Made by a program: the position numbers and the translations under genes. The notes under the pieces are model-generated. The model was not told the DNA's origin. It ran no database searches and was given only the letters and a program-made list of their open reading frames with translations. This document shows positions 28,603-36,592 of a DNA stretch of 49,249 bases, piece after piece. The stretch spans positions 1 to 49,249 of the forward strand of contig CALULA010000028.1 of NCBI GenBank assembly GCA_944321365.1, read 5' to 3'. The DNA comes from an uncultured Paraprevotella sp. Its GTDB lineage: Bacteria > Bacteroidota > Bacteroidia > Bacteroidales > Bacteroidaceae. How positions within the stretch are numbered: position 1 is the first letter of the stretch; every line of letters starts with the position of its first letter.

Positions 28603-28908
28603 CTATACTTTGATTTCAACTTCCACACCGCTCGGCAATTCAAGCTTCATCAGCGCATCCACAGTCTTTGCTGTAGAACTGTAGATATCTATCAAACGCT
28701 TATATGAAGACAGCTCAAACTGTTCACGAGACTTCTTGTTTACGAATGTAGAACGGTTTACAGTAAAAATACGTTTGTGCGTAGGGAGAGGTATCGGCCC
28801 ACTTACTATCGCACCTGTAACTTTTACGGTTTTTACGATCTTCTCAGCAGACTTATCTACCAGATTATGATCGTAAGACTTCAATTTAATTCTAATTTTC
28901 TGACTCAT
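28603..28908 (-). CDS. rpsJ: 30S ribosomal protein S10 (uS10)
   Basis: This 101-residue protein starts [20 protein letters not shown] and contains [42 protein letters not shown]10 also works as NusE with NusB in antitermination. The normal family motif contains the tetracycline-relevant V57-like loop, unremarkable here. It follows fusA after 93 bases containing a hairpin. Confidence 0.98.
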   Translation of the reverse strand: MSQKIRIKLKSYDHNLVDKSAEKIVKTVKVTGAIVSGPIPLPTHKRIFTVNRSTFVNKKSREQFELSSYKRLIDIYSSTAKTVDALMKLELPSGVEVEIKV

Positions 28909-28945
28909 ACTTTATCTATTATAAAAATGAATGAAATAAGGAAAG

Positions 28946-28985
28946 AAGGTATGCCGATTAAGAGTCATTCGCTAACCGACACCTT
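28946..28985 (-). promoter_or_regulatory. Imperfect hairpin between fusA and rpsJ
   Basis: In the minus-strand RNA, 28973-28985 pairs with 28946-28960 through about 13 pairs including G-U, with a two-base bulge at 28950-28951 and a 12-base loop. It stands 37 bases before rpsJ and has no long T run after it. A leader regulating the S10 operon or an RNA processing site are possible readings. Confidence 0.4.
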
Positions 28986-29001
28986 CAATCCCGCTAATTT
29001 A

Positions 29002-31119
29002 TCACACCAAATCCGTACGCCCCTTTATCTCTTCCAGCACAGCTTTTGCAATCGAGCTTGAAACAGGAGCATGATGATCATAAGTCATTGAAGAAGTGGC
29101 GCGACCGGACGTTATGGTGCGCAAAGCAGTCACATAACCGAACATTTCAGCCAACGGAACCATAGCCTTAACTATACGGGCACCGCTACGACTGGTATCC
29201 ATGCCTTCAACCTGTCCGCGTCGTTTATTCAGGTCACCGATAACATCACCCATATTCTCTTCCGGAGTTACAACCTCCAGTTTCATAATAGGCTCCATCA
29301 ATACGGGTTTAGCCTGTGCGCAGGCACTCTTATAGGCCTGCATGGCGCAGATTTCAAATGACAGCTGGTCAGAATCCACAGGATGGAACGACCCGTCCAA
29401 CAGTTCCACTTTCAAGCTGTCCATCGGATAACCGCCCAAGATACCATTCTTCATGGCATTCTCAAAACCTTTCTGTACAGAAGGTATGAATTCCTTCGGA
29501 ATATTACCGCCAGTAACCTTATTGACAAACTGCAGCCCGCCTTCCTTGTAGTCCTCATCTATCGGACCTACATTAACTATAATGTCGGCAAACTTACCGC
29601 GACCACCAGACTGCTTCTTATACACCTCGCGCAAATTCACAGTCTTTGTGACAGCTTCCTTATAGTTCACCTGAGGCTTACCCTGGTTGCACTCTACCTT
29701 AAACTCACGTTTCAGACGGTCGATAATGATATCCAAATGCAACTCACCCATACCGGAAATCACGGTCTGACCGCTCTGTTCATCCGTACGAACCGTAAAG
29801 GTCGGGTCCTCTTCTGCCAATTTAGCCAAACCATTGGACAACTTATCAAGATCCTTTTGAGTCTTCGGTTCAACGGCAATACCGATCACCGGTTCCGGGA
29901 AATCCATTGACTCCAATACGATGGGAACATCTTCGTCACACAAAGTATCGCCTGTACGAATATCCTTGAAACCAATTCCCGCACCGATATCACCGGCACT
30001 GATAACCTCAACCGGGTTCTGATGATTGGAATGCATCTGGAACAAGCGAGATACACGTTCCTTCTTACCCGAACGAGAATTATAAATATACGAGCCTGCT
30101 TCTACCTTACCGGAATACACACGGATAAAGGTCAAACGCCCCACATATGGATCCGTAGCAATCTTGAAGGCCAGCGCAGATGTCTTCTCATCTTCAGAAG
30201 GCTTACGGTCTTCTTCCTCACCTGTGTCTGGATTCGTACCCACTACATTAGGAGTATCCAACGGTGAAGGCAAGAAAGCACACACATAATCCAACAGCGT
30301 CTGCACGCCCTTATTCTTGAAAGAAGAACCACAAAGCATCGGAGTAACCTCCATTGAAACAGTAGCTGCACGAAGAGCACGCAGAATCTCTTCTTCCGTA
30401 ATAGTAGAAGGATCATCAAAATACTTAGTCATCAAGTCATCATCAAACTCAGCGACCTTTTCCAGCATTTTGTCTCTCCACTCTTCAGCCTCAGCCTGCA
30501 AATCAGCCGGAATATCCTCTACATCATAATCTGCGCCCATCGTTTCATCATGCCACAGAATAGCCTTCATCTTAACAAGGTCAACCACACCCTTGAAGTT
30601 TTCTTCTGCACCGATAGGAATCACCACCGGACACGGATTAGCTCCCAGAACATCCTTCATCTGACGGACAACTTCAAAGAAGTCTGCACCCGAACGGTCC
30701 ATCTTATTCACATAACCGATACGGGGCACATTATATTTGTCAGCCTGACGCCAAACAGTCTCCGACTGAGGCTCAACACCGCCGACAGCACAATAGGTAG
30801 CTACCGCACCGTCCAACACGCGCAACGAACGTTCTACTTCAGCCGTAAAGTCAACGTGTCCCGGAGTATCAATCAGATTGATCTTATATTTATTACCGTT
30901 CCAGGTCCAATAAGTAGTCGTAGCAGCAGAAGTAATAGTAATACCACGCTCCTGCTCCTGAGCCATCCAGTCCATGGTGGCAGCACCATCATGAACCTCA
31001 CCAATCTTATGCGTAAGACCCGTATAGAACAGAATACGCTCTGAAGTCGTAGTCTTACCGGCATCGATATGAGCCATGATACCGATATTACGGGTCAAAT
31101 GTAAATCTTGCTTTGCCAT
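29002..31119 (-). CDS. fusA: Translation elongation factor G
   Basis: This 705-residue GTPase starts [20 protein letters not shown]. It drives tRNA translocation and, with RRF, ribosome recycling. GTP-binding motifs are complete: [15 protein letters not shown] (P-loop), [14 protein letters not shown] (switch I), [17 protein letters not shown] and [10 protein letters not shown]. Domains II to V follow in the usual order, with [34 protein letters not shown] near the end. It sits between rpsG (23 bases) and rpsJ (93 bases), the standard str operon place. This is the main EF-G copy; other paralogues could lie elsewhere in the genome. Confidence 0.97.
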   Translation of the reverse strand: MAKQDLHLTRNIGIMAHIDAGKTTTSERILFYTGLTHKIGEVHDGAATMDWMAQEQERGITITSAATTTYWTWNGNKYKINLIDTPGHVDFTAEVERSLRVLDGAVATYCAVGGVEPQSETVWRQADKYNVPRIGYVNKMDRSGADFFEVVRQMKDVLGANPCPVVIPIGAEENFKGVVDLVKMKAILWHDETMGADYDVEDIPADLQAEAEEWRDKMLEKVAEFDDDLMTKYFDDPSTITEEEILRALRAATVSMEVTPMLCGSSFKNKGVQTLLDYVCAFLPSPLDTPNVVGTNPDTGEEEDRKPSEDEKTSALAFKIATDPYVGRLTFIRVYSGKVEAGSYIYNSRSGKKERVSRLFQMHSNHQNPVEVISAGDIGAGIGFKDIRTGDTLCDEDVPIVLESMDFPEPVIGIAVEPKTQKDLDKLSNGLAKLAEEDPTFTVRTDEQSGQTVISGMGELHLDIIIDRLKREFKVECNQGKPQVNYKEAVTKTVNLREVYKKQSGGRGKFADIIVNVGPIDEDYKEGGLQFVNKVTGGNIPKEFIPSVQKGFENAMKNGILGGYPMDSLKVELLDGSFHPVDSDQLSFEICAMQAYKSACAQAKPVLMEPIMKLEVVTPEENMGDVIGDLNKRRGQVEGMDTSRSGARIVKAMVPLAEMFGYVTALRTITSGRATSSMTYDHHAPVSSSIAKAVLEEIKGRTDLV

Positions 31120-31142
31120 TTTATCTCGCTACTTTTTTTTAA

Positions 31143-31619
31143 TTAAAACCTAAAGTGAGCAAACGCACGGTTAGCCTCTGCCATACGATGCATGTCTTCC
31201 TTACGCTTGAAAGCTCCGCCCTGCTCATTATAAGCATCCACAATCTCAGCAGCCAGTTTCTCAGCCATCGACTTACCGCCACGCTTACGAGCATAGTTAA
31301 TCAGATTCTTCATCGAAATAGACTCTTTACGCTCCGGACGAATTTCCGTAGGAACCTGGAAAGTTGCACCGCCCACACGACGAGACTTAACCTCTACCTG
31401 AGGAGTTATTTTATCCAACGCACCCTTCCAGATCTCCAGCGCGCTCTTCTCCTCATCCTGCATTTTGGTCTTCACCAGATCCAATGCAGCATAGAATATT
31501 CTATAAGAGATATTTTTCTTACCATCATACATCAGATGGTTCACAAACTTGGAAACTTTAACATCGTTAAAGACAGGATCCGGCAGGATCACACGTTTTT
31601 TCGGTTTCGCTTTTCTCAT
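31143..31619 (-). CDS. rpsG: 30S ribosomal protein S7 (uS7)
   Basis: This 158-residue head-nucleating protein starts [20 protein letters not shown] and contains [39 protein letters not shown], then [28 protein letters not shown]. It is 128 bases after rpsL. That spacer has a small AAAACT/AGTTTT stem but no gene. Confidence 0.97.
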   Translation of the reverse strand: MRKAKPKKRVILPDPVFNDVKVSKFVNHLMYDGKKNISYRIFYAALDLVKTKMQDEEKSALEIWKGALDKITPQVEVKSRRVGGATFQVPTEIRPERKESISMKNLINYARKRGGKSMAEKLAAEIVDAYNEQGGAFKRKEDMHRMAEANRAFAHFRF

Positions 31620-31747
31620 TTTTAAAAAGAATTTTCAGTTTGGCTGTACTTCGATATTCTTCAATCCCCCCACCGGAGAATTTACTCAACCTTTAGCTTA
31701 ACAAACCAAAACTAATAAATAATCAGTTTTTTCAATTCAGGCACGTT

Positions 31748-32131
31748 TTACTTCTTACCTGCCTTAGGACGCTTAGCACCGTATTTTGAACGACGCTGCG
31801 TACGATTAGCCACACCCGCAGTATCCAATGTACCACGAACAATGTGATAACGCACACCCGGAAGGTCTTTCACACGACCGCCACGCACCAGCACGATAGA
31901 GTGCTCCTGCAGATTATGTCCTTCGCCCGGAATGTAAGAGTTCACTTCTTTCATGTTTGTCAAACGCACACGCGCAACCTTACGCATTGCCGAATTAGGC
32001 TTTTTCGGTGTGGTAGTATACACACGGACACAAACGCCACGACGCTGAGGACAGCAGTCCAGCGCCGGTGATTTGCTCTTGTCTACCAACACTTTTCTAC
32101 CCTTTCTTACCAATTGTTGAATAGTAGGCAT
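31748..32131 (-). CDS. rpsL: 30S ribosomal protein S12 (uS12)
   Basis: This 127-residue protein starts [20 protein letters not shown]. The decoding-site loops [21 protein letters not shown] and [20 protein letters not shown] carry the usual Lys residues that mutate in streptomycin resistance, so this allele looks wild type at those positions. The first gene of the str operon, it has a good promoter 80-110 bases upstream. Confidence 0.98.
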   Translation of the reverse strand: MPTIQQLVRKGRKVLVDKSKSPALDCCPQRRGVCVRVYTTTPKKPNSAMRKVARVRLTNMKEVNSYIPGEGHNLQEHSIVLVRGGRVKDLPGVRYHIVRGTLDTAGVANRTQRRSKYGAKRPKAGKK

Positions 32132-32211
32132 TGTTCTAAATTTTTAAATTATTATATTGTATTTCTATGATTTACTACTACCAAAAGGCCACATTTCGCC
32201 CTTTCAGGCTG

Positions 32212-32241
32212 CAAAGTTACGAATTTTATTTCATCCCACAA
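32212..32241 (-). promoter_or_regulatory. Promoter of the str-S10-spc-alpha unit
   Basis: On the minus strand TTG (32241-32239, as ATTG for TTTG) is followed after 19 bases by TAACTTTG (32219-32212), a perfect TAnnTTTG match. This gives a leader of roughly 75 bases to the rpsL start. The rest of the 346-base gap between rpsL and the DUF3467 gene (32132-32477) is AT-rich with no gene. Confidence 0.65.
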
Positions 32242-32460
32242 TGCATTTTTCCCTTATTTAATGTCTGTAACAGCCGAACAGACCCGTCAAACTTAATTAT
32301 TAACACTTTTTACGATAAACAAAACAACATTAAGACTATTCCCCGCCATTTAGCCTTTCACAGTCAAGCGATTTACTCTATCCAAACACAACCAACAGGA
32401 AAAACACGGATACACTTATCCACGACAAACAAGTTTGTCAAACAACAACAAACCGATTGA

Positions 32461-32488
32461 ACAAAGAAAGAGGGAGGTCAAGCCTCCC
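32461..32488 (-). terminator. Terminator overlapping the DUF3467 gene stop
   Basis: GGGAGG (32472-32477) pairs with CCTCCC (32483-32488) around a five-base loop that includes the stop codon. On the minus strand TCTTTCTTTG follows. The stem is short and the T run imperfect, so termination could be partial. Confidence 0.5.
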
Positions 32489-32804
32489 CCTGATTCACCT
32501 TGAACGGTGCCACGGTGCGCGGCCGGTCACCGCTATGCATGTCTATCTCTCCGAAAGAACGCTCATATTTGTTGATATTGTCCTGCAAAGCATAAAGCAG
32601 ACGCTTGGCATGCTCAGGAGCCATCACAATGCGCGACTTCACCGACGCCTTGGGCAGGCCCGGCATCATGCACACAAAGTCTATAATCACTTCGGAAGTG
32701 GAGTGCGCAATCATGGCCAGATTAGCATACGTTCCCTGCGCCACTTCGGGGCTGATCTCTATTTGCAGCATATTCTCCTGCTGCGGCTTTTCTTCATTAC
32801 TCAT
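32478..32804 (-). CDS. DUF3467 family protein
   Basis: The 108-residue product matches DUF3467 along its length: LQIEISPEVAQGTYANLAMIAHSTSE, DFVCMMPGLPKASVKSRIVMAPEHAKRLLYALQDNI and NKYERSFGEIDM. It is cytosolic, with no signal or membrane segment, and its molecular role is not known. In Bacteroides, as I recall, this gene lies directly between rpoC and rpsL. Here three extra genes separate it from rpoC. It has its own promoter 50-80 bases upstream and a terminator at its stop. Confidence 0.88.
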   Translation of the reverse strand: MSNEEKPQQENMLQIEISPEVAQGTYANLAMIAHSTSEVIIDFVCMMPGLPKASVKSRIVMAPEHAKRLLYALQDNINKYERSFGEIDMHSGDRPRTVAPFKVNQGEA

Positions 32805-32851
32805 ACAAATTTCAATGTTTGATGTTTATACATTACTATTAATATATAGAA

Positions 32852-32883
32852 CAAAAATAGCGATTTTATTTCATTGCAGCAAC
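32852..32883 (-). promoter_or_regulatory. Promoter of the DUF3467 gene
   Basis: GTTG (32883-32880) and TATTTTTG (32859-32852) are separated by 20 bases on the minus strand, a close match to the Bacteroidetes consensus. Its presence between the nuclease gene and the DUF3467 gene means the latter need not depend on the inserted operon. Confidence 0.55.
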
Positions 32884-33051
32884 GACCACCGGCACTAATT
32901 CCACAAAAACTTCTGCAGACATTCCTAACAGACTCAACCGACACCCGTCTTATTCACTCTCTTTCATCCGGATCGTCAGATAAAGAATCTGCACCGTCCG
33001 CAAAATCCGGCCACCAGATCCAACAGGAACCCCCCGGCTCACCAGGCCCCG

Positions 33052-34224
33052 CTAACGGTTTCCCTTTGAACGGTTATGGGTACGGCACAGCATCTCGCAG
33101 TTCTCAACAGATGTCGCCCCGCCTTTGCTCCATGCGGTCACGTGGTCGGCATCCATCTCATTGAATTTGTATATCCTTGTCCGGTTGGCATTGTCGCCCA
33201 CGGCACACAGCGGGCAGTTGGAAACCCCTCTTTCTTTCGCCGCCTCCGTCTGGCGGACATACGCCGCACGCTTCGTCGATTCCTCGAACAGACGAATCTG
33301 GAGCAGGCTCTTGTCCTGCTCACCACCCAGGACATATTCATAGACATTACGCGGGCATCTTATGCTCTCGTCTGCCCGCAAGGCCAGCACACGCTCCGTC
33401 ACGCGGTCGATGTCGTAAGGCGTCTGGTGGTAAGTCTCATAGAGCCGCCCCCATTCCAGACCGCACATGTCGCGTTCCACCATGGTGAATGTCGCGGAAA
33501 CCCAGTCTATCACGGAACGGAAATAGCCTTCCAGCTCACTGATGGAGCTGTCGTGGCGGTGTCGGCTCATGTAGTCGTCGATGCTCACCTGCCGACTGTC
33601 GCACACCCACCTGAGGGCCTCTTCCAGATAGTCCTGCCGCTTGACATCCCCTTTCACGTAGTGGCTCCACTTCTGCACCTCGGCATTCCGTGAGTTGCTG
33701 AACACACGTTTGGCCGCCGTGACGAACTCGCCCGAATAGACGGCATTACGCTTCTCCTGCTCGTTGAGGGGAACGCCCGCGATATTGATGGTCTGAAACC
33801 ATTCCTTGATTTCACGCTCCTCGCCCTCGCAGACATAAATGAGCAGCGAAGCCTGGCTGATCCGCTGCTGCTGTTCCAGCGGCAGGCTGGAAAAGTACTG
33901 CACGTTGCCATGGGTATCCGTAATGGCGAATTTCCCCGTGACGAACCGCCCGATGGAGGTGATGCGCTGCTGCCCGTCGAGCACTTCAAGCCGGCCGTCG
34001 TCCGTACGGTTAAAATAGAAGAGCCCGATGGGATAGCCCTTCAGCAACGAGTCGATGACGGCCACGTCGCGCTTGCCGTCATTATAGATGTAATGACGCT
34101 GGTACTCCGGCTGGATGGTGAGCTGTCCGCCCAGACCGAACAGACCTCTTCCCTCCAGTTCGTTGTAGGTGAATCCCTTGCAGACATCCGCAACGGTCCA
34201 TTCAGTATGCAATGTTGTCTTCAT
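33052..34224 (-). CDS. DUF262-HNH endonuclease-like protein
   Basis: The 390-residue protein is probably the DNA-cleaving part of the operon. The N-terminal DUF262 domain (ParB/GmrS-like) is seen at residues about 10-180, with [13 protein letters not shown] and the diagnostic [15 protein letters not shown]. The middle is helical. The C-terminal HNH module begins NCPLC and continues [31 protein letters not shown], with His, Asn and His in the expected places. DUF262 and HNH are the two modules of GmrSD-type type IV restriction enzymes, here as one shorter chain. It starts 17 bases after the ORF6N gene. It is intact, unlike the methyltransferase of the same operon. Activity is inferred. Confidence 0.85.
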   Translation of the reverse strand: MKTTLHTEWTVADVCKGFTYNELEGRGLFGLGGQLTIQPEYQRHYIYNDGKRDVAVIDSLLKGYPIGLFYFNRTDDGRLEVLDGQQRITSIGRFVTGKFAITDTHGNVQYFSSLPLEQQQRISQASLLIYVCEGEEREIKEWFQTINIAGVPLNEQEKRNAVYSGEFVTAAKRVFSNSRNAEVQKWSHYVKGDVKRQDYLEEALRWVCDSRQVSIDDYMSRHRHDSSISELEGYFRSVIDWVSATFTMVERDMCGLEWGRLYETYHQTPYDIDRVTERVLALRADESIRCPRNVYEYVLGGEQDKSLLQIRLFEESTKRAAYVRQTEAAKERGVSNCPLCAVGDNANRTRIYKFNEMDADHVTAWSKGGATSVENCEMLCRTHNRSKGNR

Positions 34225-34241
34225 GCTCCTTGGTTTTATGG

Positions 34242-34868
34242 TTATTCCACTTCTGTCCGGTCCTCGCTGTCCGGCCTCTTCACCCGCCTTACGGTATGCT
34301 TGATTTTCCCGATGAGGAAATTGATTTCCATGCTCGATTCCGTTTCCGCAGTCTCCAGATCGGGCATGACGATGCCCGACAGCATCTCCCCGAAACGCTG
34401 CATCTTCGACTGCTGCACCTGACGGTCCGTCTCAGTGTGCAGGGAGCGGAGGTCACGCTTCAGCTGGCGCACGGTGGCGAAGGTCTCTATAATGGCAAAT
34501 GTCGCGTTGACCGCCTGCCGACTCTTGAGGATGGTAGCCAGCATATACAGCCCTTTCTCTGTAAAGGCCTTGGGAAGTACACGGGATTTCGGTGACAGGT
34601 TTGTGGTCGAAATTTTCGACCGCAAATAGGCCAACTCCTCACGGGTCAACTCGAACATATAGCCTTCAGGGAACTTGTCGGGATTGTTCCTGACTGCCTC
34701 GTTTACTCGTTTGGTCTCCACGCCGTAAAGCTCAGCCACGGCGGAGTCCAGTATCACCTGGCAGTCTCTGAGAGAGATGATTCTTTGCCGGACCTGTTCA
34801 AACAGACTGGCCGCACTTCCGGAAGCGGTACCGGACGTTCTTCTGTTTAAGCTGTCGTCTTTATTCAT
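34242..34868 (-). CDS. ORF6N-domain DNA-binding protein
   Basis: This 208-residue protein has an ORF6N domain at residues about 25-115: [46 protein letters not shown], then [36 protein letters not shown]6N is a phage and accessory-element domain related to KilA-N and Bro-N. A helical C-terminal part follows ([19 protein letters not shown], ending in a charged tail). It begins 9 bases after the true methyltransferase stop and ends 17 bases before the DUF262-HNH gene, so the three are one operon. A regulatory or DNA-binding role is likely, not shown. Confidence 0.85.
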   Translation of the reverse strand: MNKDDSLNRRTSGTASGSAASLFEQVRQRIISLRDCQVILDSAVAELYGVETKRVNEAVRNNPDKFPEGYMFELTREELAYLRSKISTTNLSPKSRVLPKAFTEKGLYMLATILKSRQAVNATFAIIETFATVRQLKRDLRSLHTETDRQVQQSKMQRFGEMLSGIVMPDLETAETESSMEINFLIGKIKHTVRRVKRPDSEDRTEVE

Positions 34869-34877
34869 AGATTCAAA

Positions 34878-36069
34878 CTACACTTTGCGTATAAACAATC
34901 TAAAATACAATCTCTTCCCATTGACATACGGACGGTCATACTTGTCGTACCCTGGAATTCTTATGCTTGATAAAGATATGTTTGTAAAGTCTTCTACGCG
35001 ACTGACAGGAATCGGCTGTAGAGGGGGGGGGGTAATAATCGGCTGTTTTTCAATACTTTACCCGTTAAAAGGCCATTAGAGGAGCCTTTACCCTCGCTTT
35101 CCGTAGCCCCCAATATCTCGAACTGCTCCGGGCAATACTTGTCCAGGAAAGAGATGGGGACGCCCATCACACCGTCATAGTCCGACGGAATGGCGTCCGT
35201 GAACGGGACTTCTATGGCGTCGTAGTTGTCGTAATGGTCGTAGGCGGACTTACCCCGCAGCTCTTTGTGGCGGGAATAGCGCAGATTATCCGCCATCGTC
35301 ATCAGTTCAAGTGGCTGATGACGACGACCGTGATCCACATTGGTCAACCAAATACAATTACGGAATTTTACAAGATTCGCATCCTCGTCATATACGCCGC
35401 TTGCATATTCACTCTGCACCGCAGGCCGGAAATAGGCATTCCCTCCGGGGAAAGGTACCCCAAGCCATATTTCATTGTGCATAATCAAAGGAAACACCTC
35501 CTTATATGTAATACAATTCATATTCCCTATGATAACAAACCTTTTCCCGCCCTCCATGATCCACGCAAGGAACTCGCGGAAGAGCGAGAACGGCGGATTG
35601 GTGATGATGAAGTCCGCCTCGTCGCGCAGGGCCGTCACCTCGCGGCTGCGGAAGTCGCCGTCGCCGTTCAGATACTCCCACTGCAAGTCATCTATGTTGA
35701 TGCGCCCGTCGCCGCTCCGGTCCTGCTCCAGGACGAATATCTTGCCCCGAACCGCCGACTTCTGCGGGTCGAACTGCGGCGCGTCCTGCTCGAACAGCGA
35801 CGGCTGGTAGGGCTTCCCGTACTTCTTGCTCTCAGGCGCATAGCTCGTGGAGACCAGCTGCGCAGGCCCAGCTCGTCGAACTTCGCCGCGAAATAGCGCG
35901 TGAAGTTGCTCCATTCGGGGTCATCGCAGGGCAGCAGGACGGTGCGGCCCCTGAACACGTCCGGGTCGTATTCCAGATATGCGTTGATTTCCACCTCTAT
36001 GTCGTGAAACTGCGTGTAGAACTCATCGTTCTTGGCCGCCTTGGCCTCTCTCAGATTGCTGTTTGCCAT
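34878..36069 (-). pseudogene. EcoRI-family adenine-specific DNA methyltransferase, frameshifted
   Basis: The intact form would be about 397 residues. It begins at 36069 with MANSNLREAKAAKNDEFYTQ and runs through the catalytic motif FIITNPPFSLFREFL of N6-adenine methyltransferases. Two frame breaks exist. Near 35859 the reading needs one extra base (AAG for AG after DELGLR) to continue into LVSTSYAPESKKYGKPYQP. At 35023-35032 a run of ten C (coding strand) shifts the frame to an early stop at 34994. With 11 or 8 C the frame instead continues to IPGYDKYDRPYVNGKRLYFR then LFIRKV, stopping at 34878; this ending looks like the true C-terminus. Both changes could be decay or assembly errors, and the second could be a phase-variable switch. 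The gene heads the operon with the ORF6N and DUF262-HNH genes. Confidence 0.85.
35023..35032 (-). repeat. C10 homopolymer in the methyltransferase coding strand
   Basis: Ten consecutive G on the plus strand (C on the coding strand) encode Pro codons. Tracts of this length commonly slip in replication. With this count the frame ends at 34994; with 8 or 11 it continues to 34878. Confidence 0.8.
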
Positions 36070-36153
36070 GGTATCATTGTTTTTCGCCGTTGTCCACAAT
36101 CGGAAAGTACACATCCCTAATGCATATAATTAGTCCTCTCCTATCGGCAAATG

Positions 36154-36185
36154 CAAAAATACAAAATTTCATAAACCGACGCACA
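36154..36185 (-). promoter_or_regulatory. Likely promoter of the methyltransferase-nuclease operon
   Basis: TGTG (36185-36182) and TATTTTTG (36161-36154) are separated by 20 bases on the minus strand. The -7 box is a perfect TAnnTTTG and the -33 box is three of four. The leader to the start at 36069 is about 80 bases. Confidence 0.45.
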
Positions 36186-36374
36186 CTCCGACAGGAAAAC
36201 TTCACGCCCGGCACGGTACAGAATGCGGCTATCGGCGCAGGCACCACAGCCTGCCAGCCCGGCCGTGCGGCCCCGGACACAGCACCGCACGGCACCATGC
36301 AACGCCGCGCATCAAGCCGTGCAATGCTGCGCCCGGCGACATACAAAGACCCGCACCGGACAACGCAAAAAATC
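36186..36374. other. GC-rich intergenic stretch, nothing recognised
   Basis: This stretch lies between the operon promoter and the repeat array. Overlapping open frames on both strands (36063-36578 plus, 36074-36571 minus) contain no domain and look fortuitous. Scattered GCGCA or GTGCA cores occur without 22-base spacing and may be decayed repeat units. Confidence 0.4.
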
Positions 36375-36462
36375 TTGCGCAAGAACGGTGACGGTTTTCC
36401 GCAAGAACAGACCGTGTTTCGCGCACAAAAGCCGGGGCCTTTGCGCAAAACGCGACTCCACA
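36375..36462 (+). repeat. 22-bp-period degenerate repeat array, copy 2
   Basis: Four consecutive units begin at 36375, 36397, 36419 and 36441, exactly 22 bases apart. They start TTGCGCAAGAACG, TTCCGCAAGAACA, TCGCGCACAAAAG and TTGCGCAAAACGC. Units share the first part and vary in the last 9 bases, as at 12-77. A looser unit near 36468 has the core GCGCACGAAAAAACGG, 27 bases further on. The array lies between the rpoC terminator and the methyltransferase operon. Confidence 0.75.
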
Positions 36463-36530
36463 CAAATGAGCGCACGAAAAAACGGGACGGCAGGCCTATA
36501 CCACCCGGCGACCGGCAACCGGAATACATA

Positions 36531-36569
36531 CAAAAAGGGCCGTCTCCCTCCGACAGAAAGAGACGGCCC
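36531..36569 (-). terminator. Terminator after rpoC
   Basis: GGGCCGTCTC (36537-36546) pairs with GAGACGGCCC (36560-36569), ten perfect pairs with a 13-base loop. TTTTTG follows on the minus strand. It lies 23 bases past the rpoC stop and insulates the beta operon from the inserted genes. Confidence 0.9.
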
Positions 36570-36592
36570 AAAAAATGAAAAAGATTAAACGG

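Noticed and set aside
34994..35914. A separate 306-residue gene starting at 35914
   Set aside because: Its first residues are an out-of-frame reading of the upstream methyltransferase; the true protein continues from 36069 across a frameshift near 35859.
36375..36462. CRISPR array
   Set aside because: Units are degenerate, the variable part is only 9 bases, and no cas genes are present.
36074..36571. Overlapping frames on both strands between rpoC and the methyltransferase
   Set aside because: No domain on either strand; they overlap each other, the repeat array, the promoter and the rpoC terminator.
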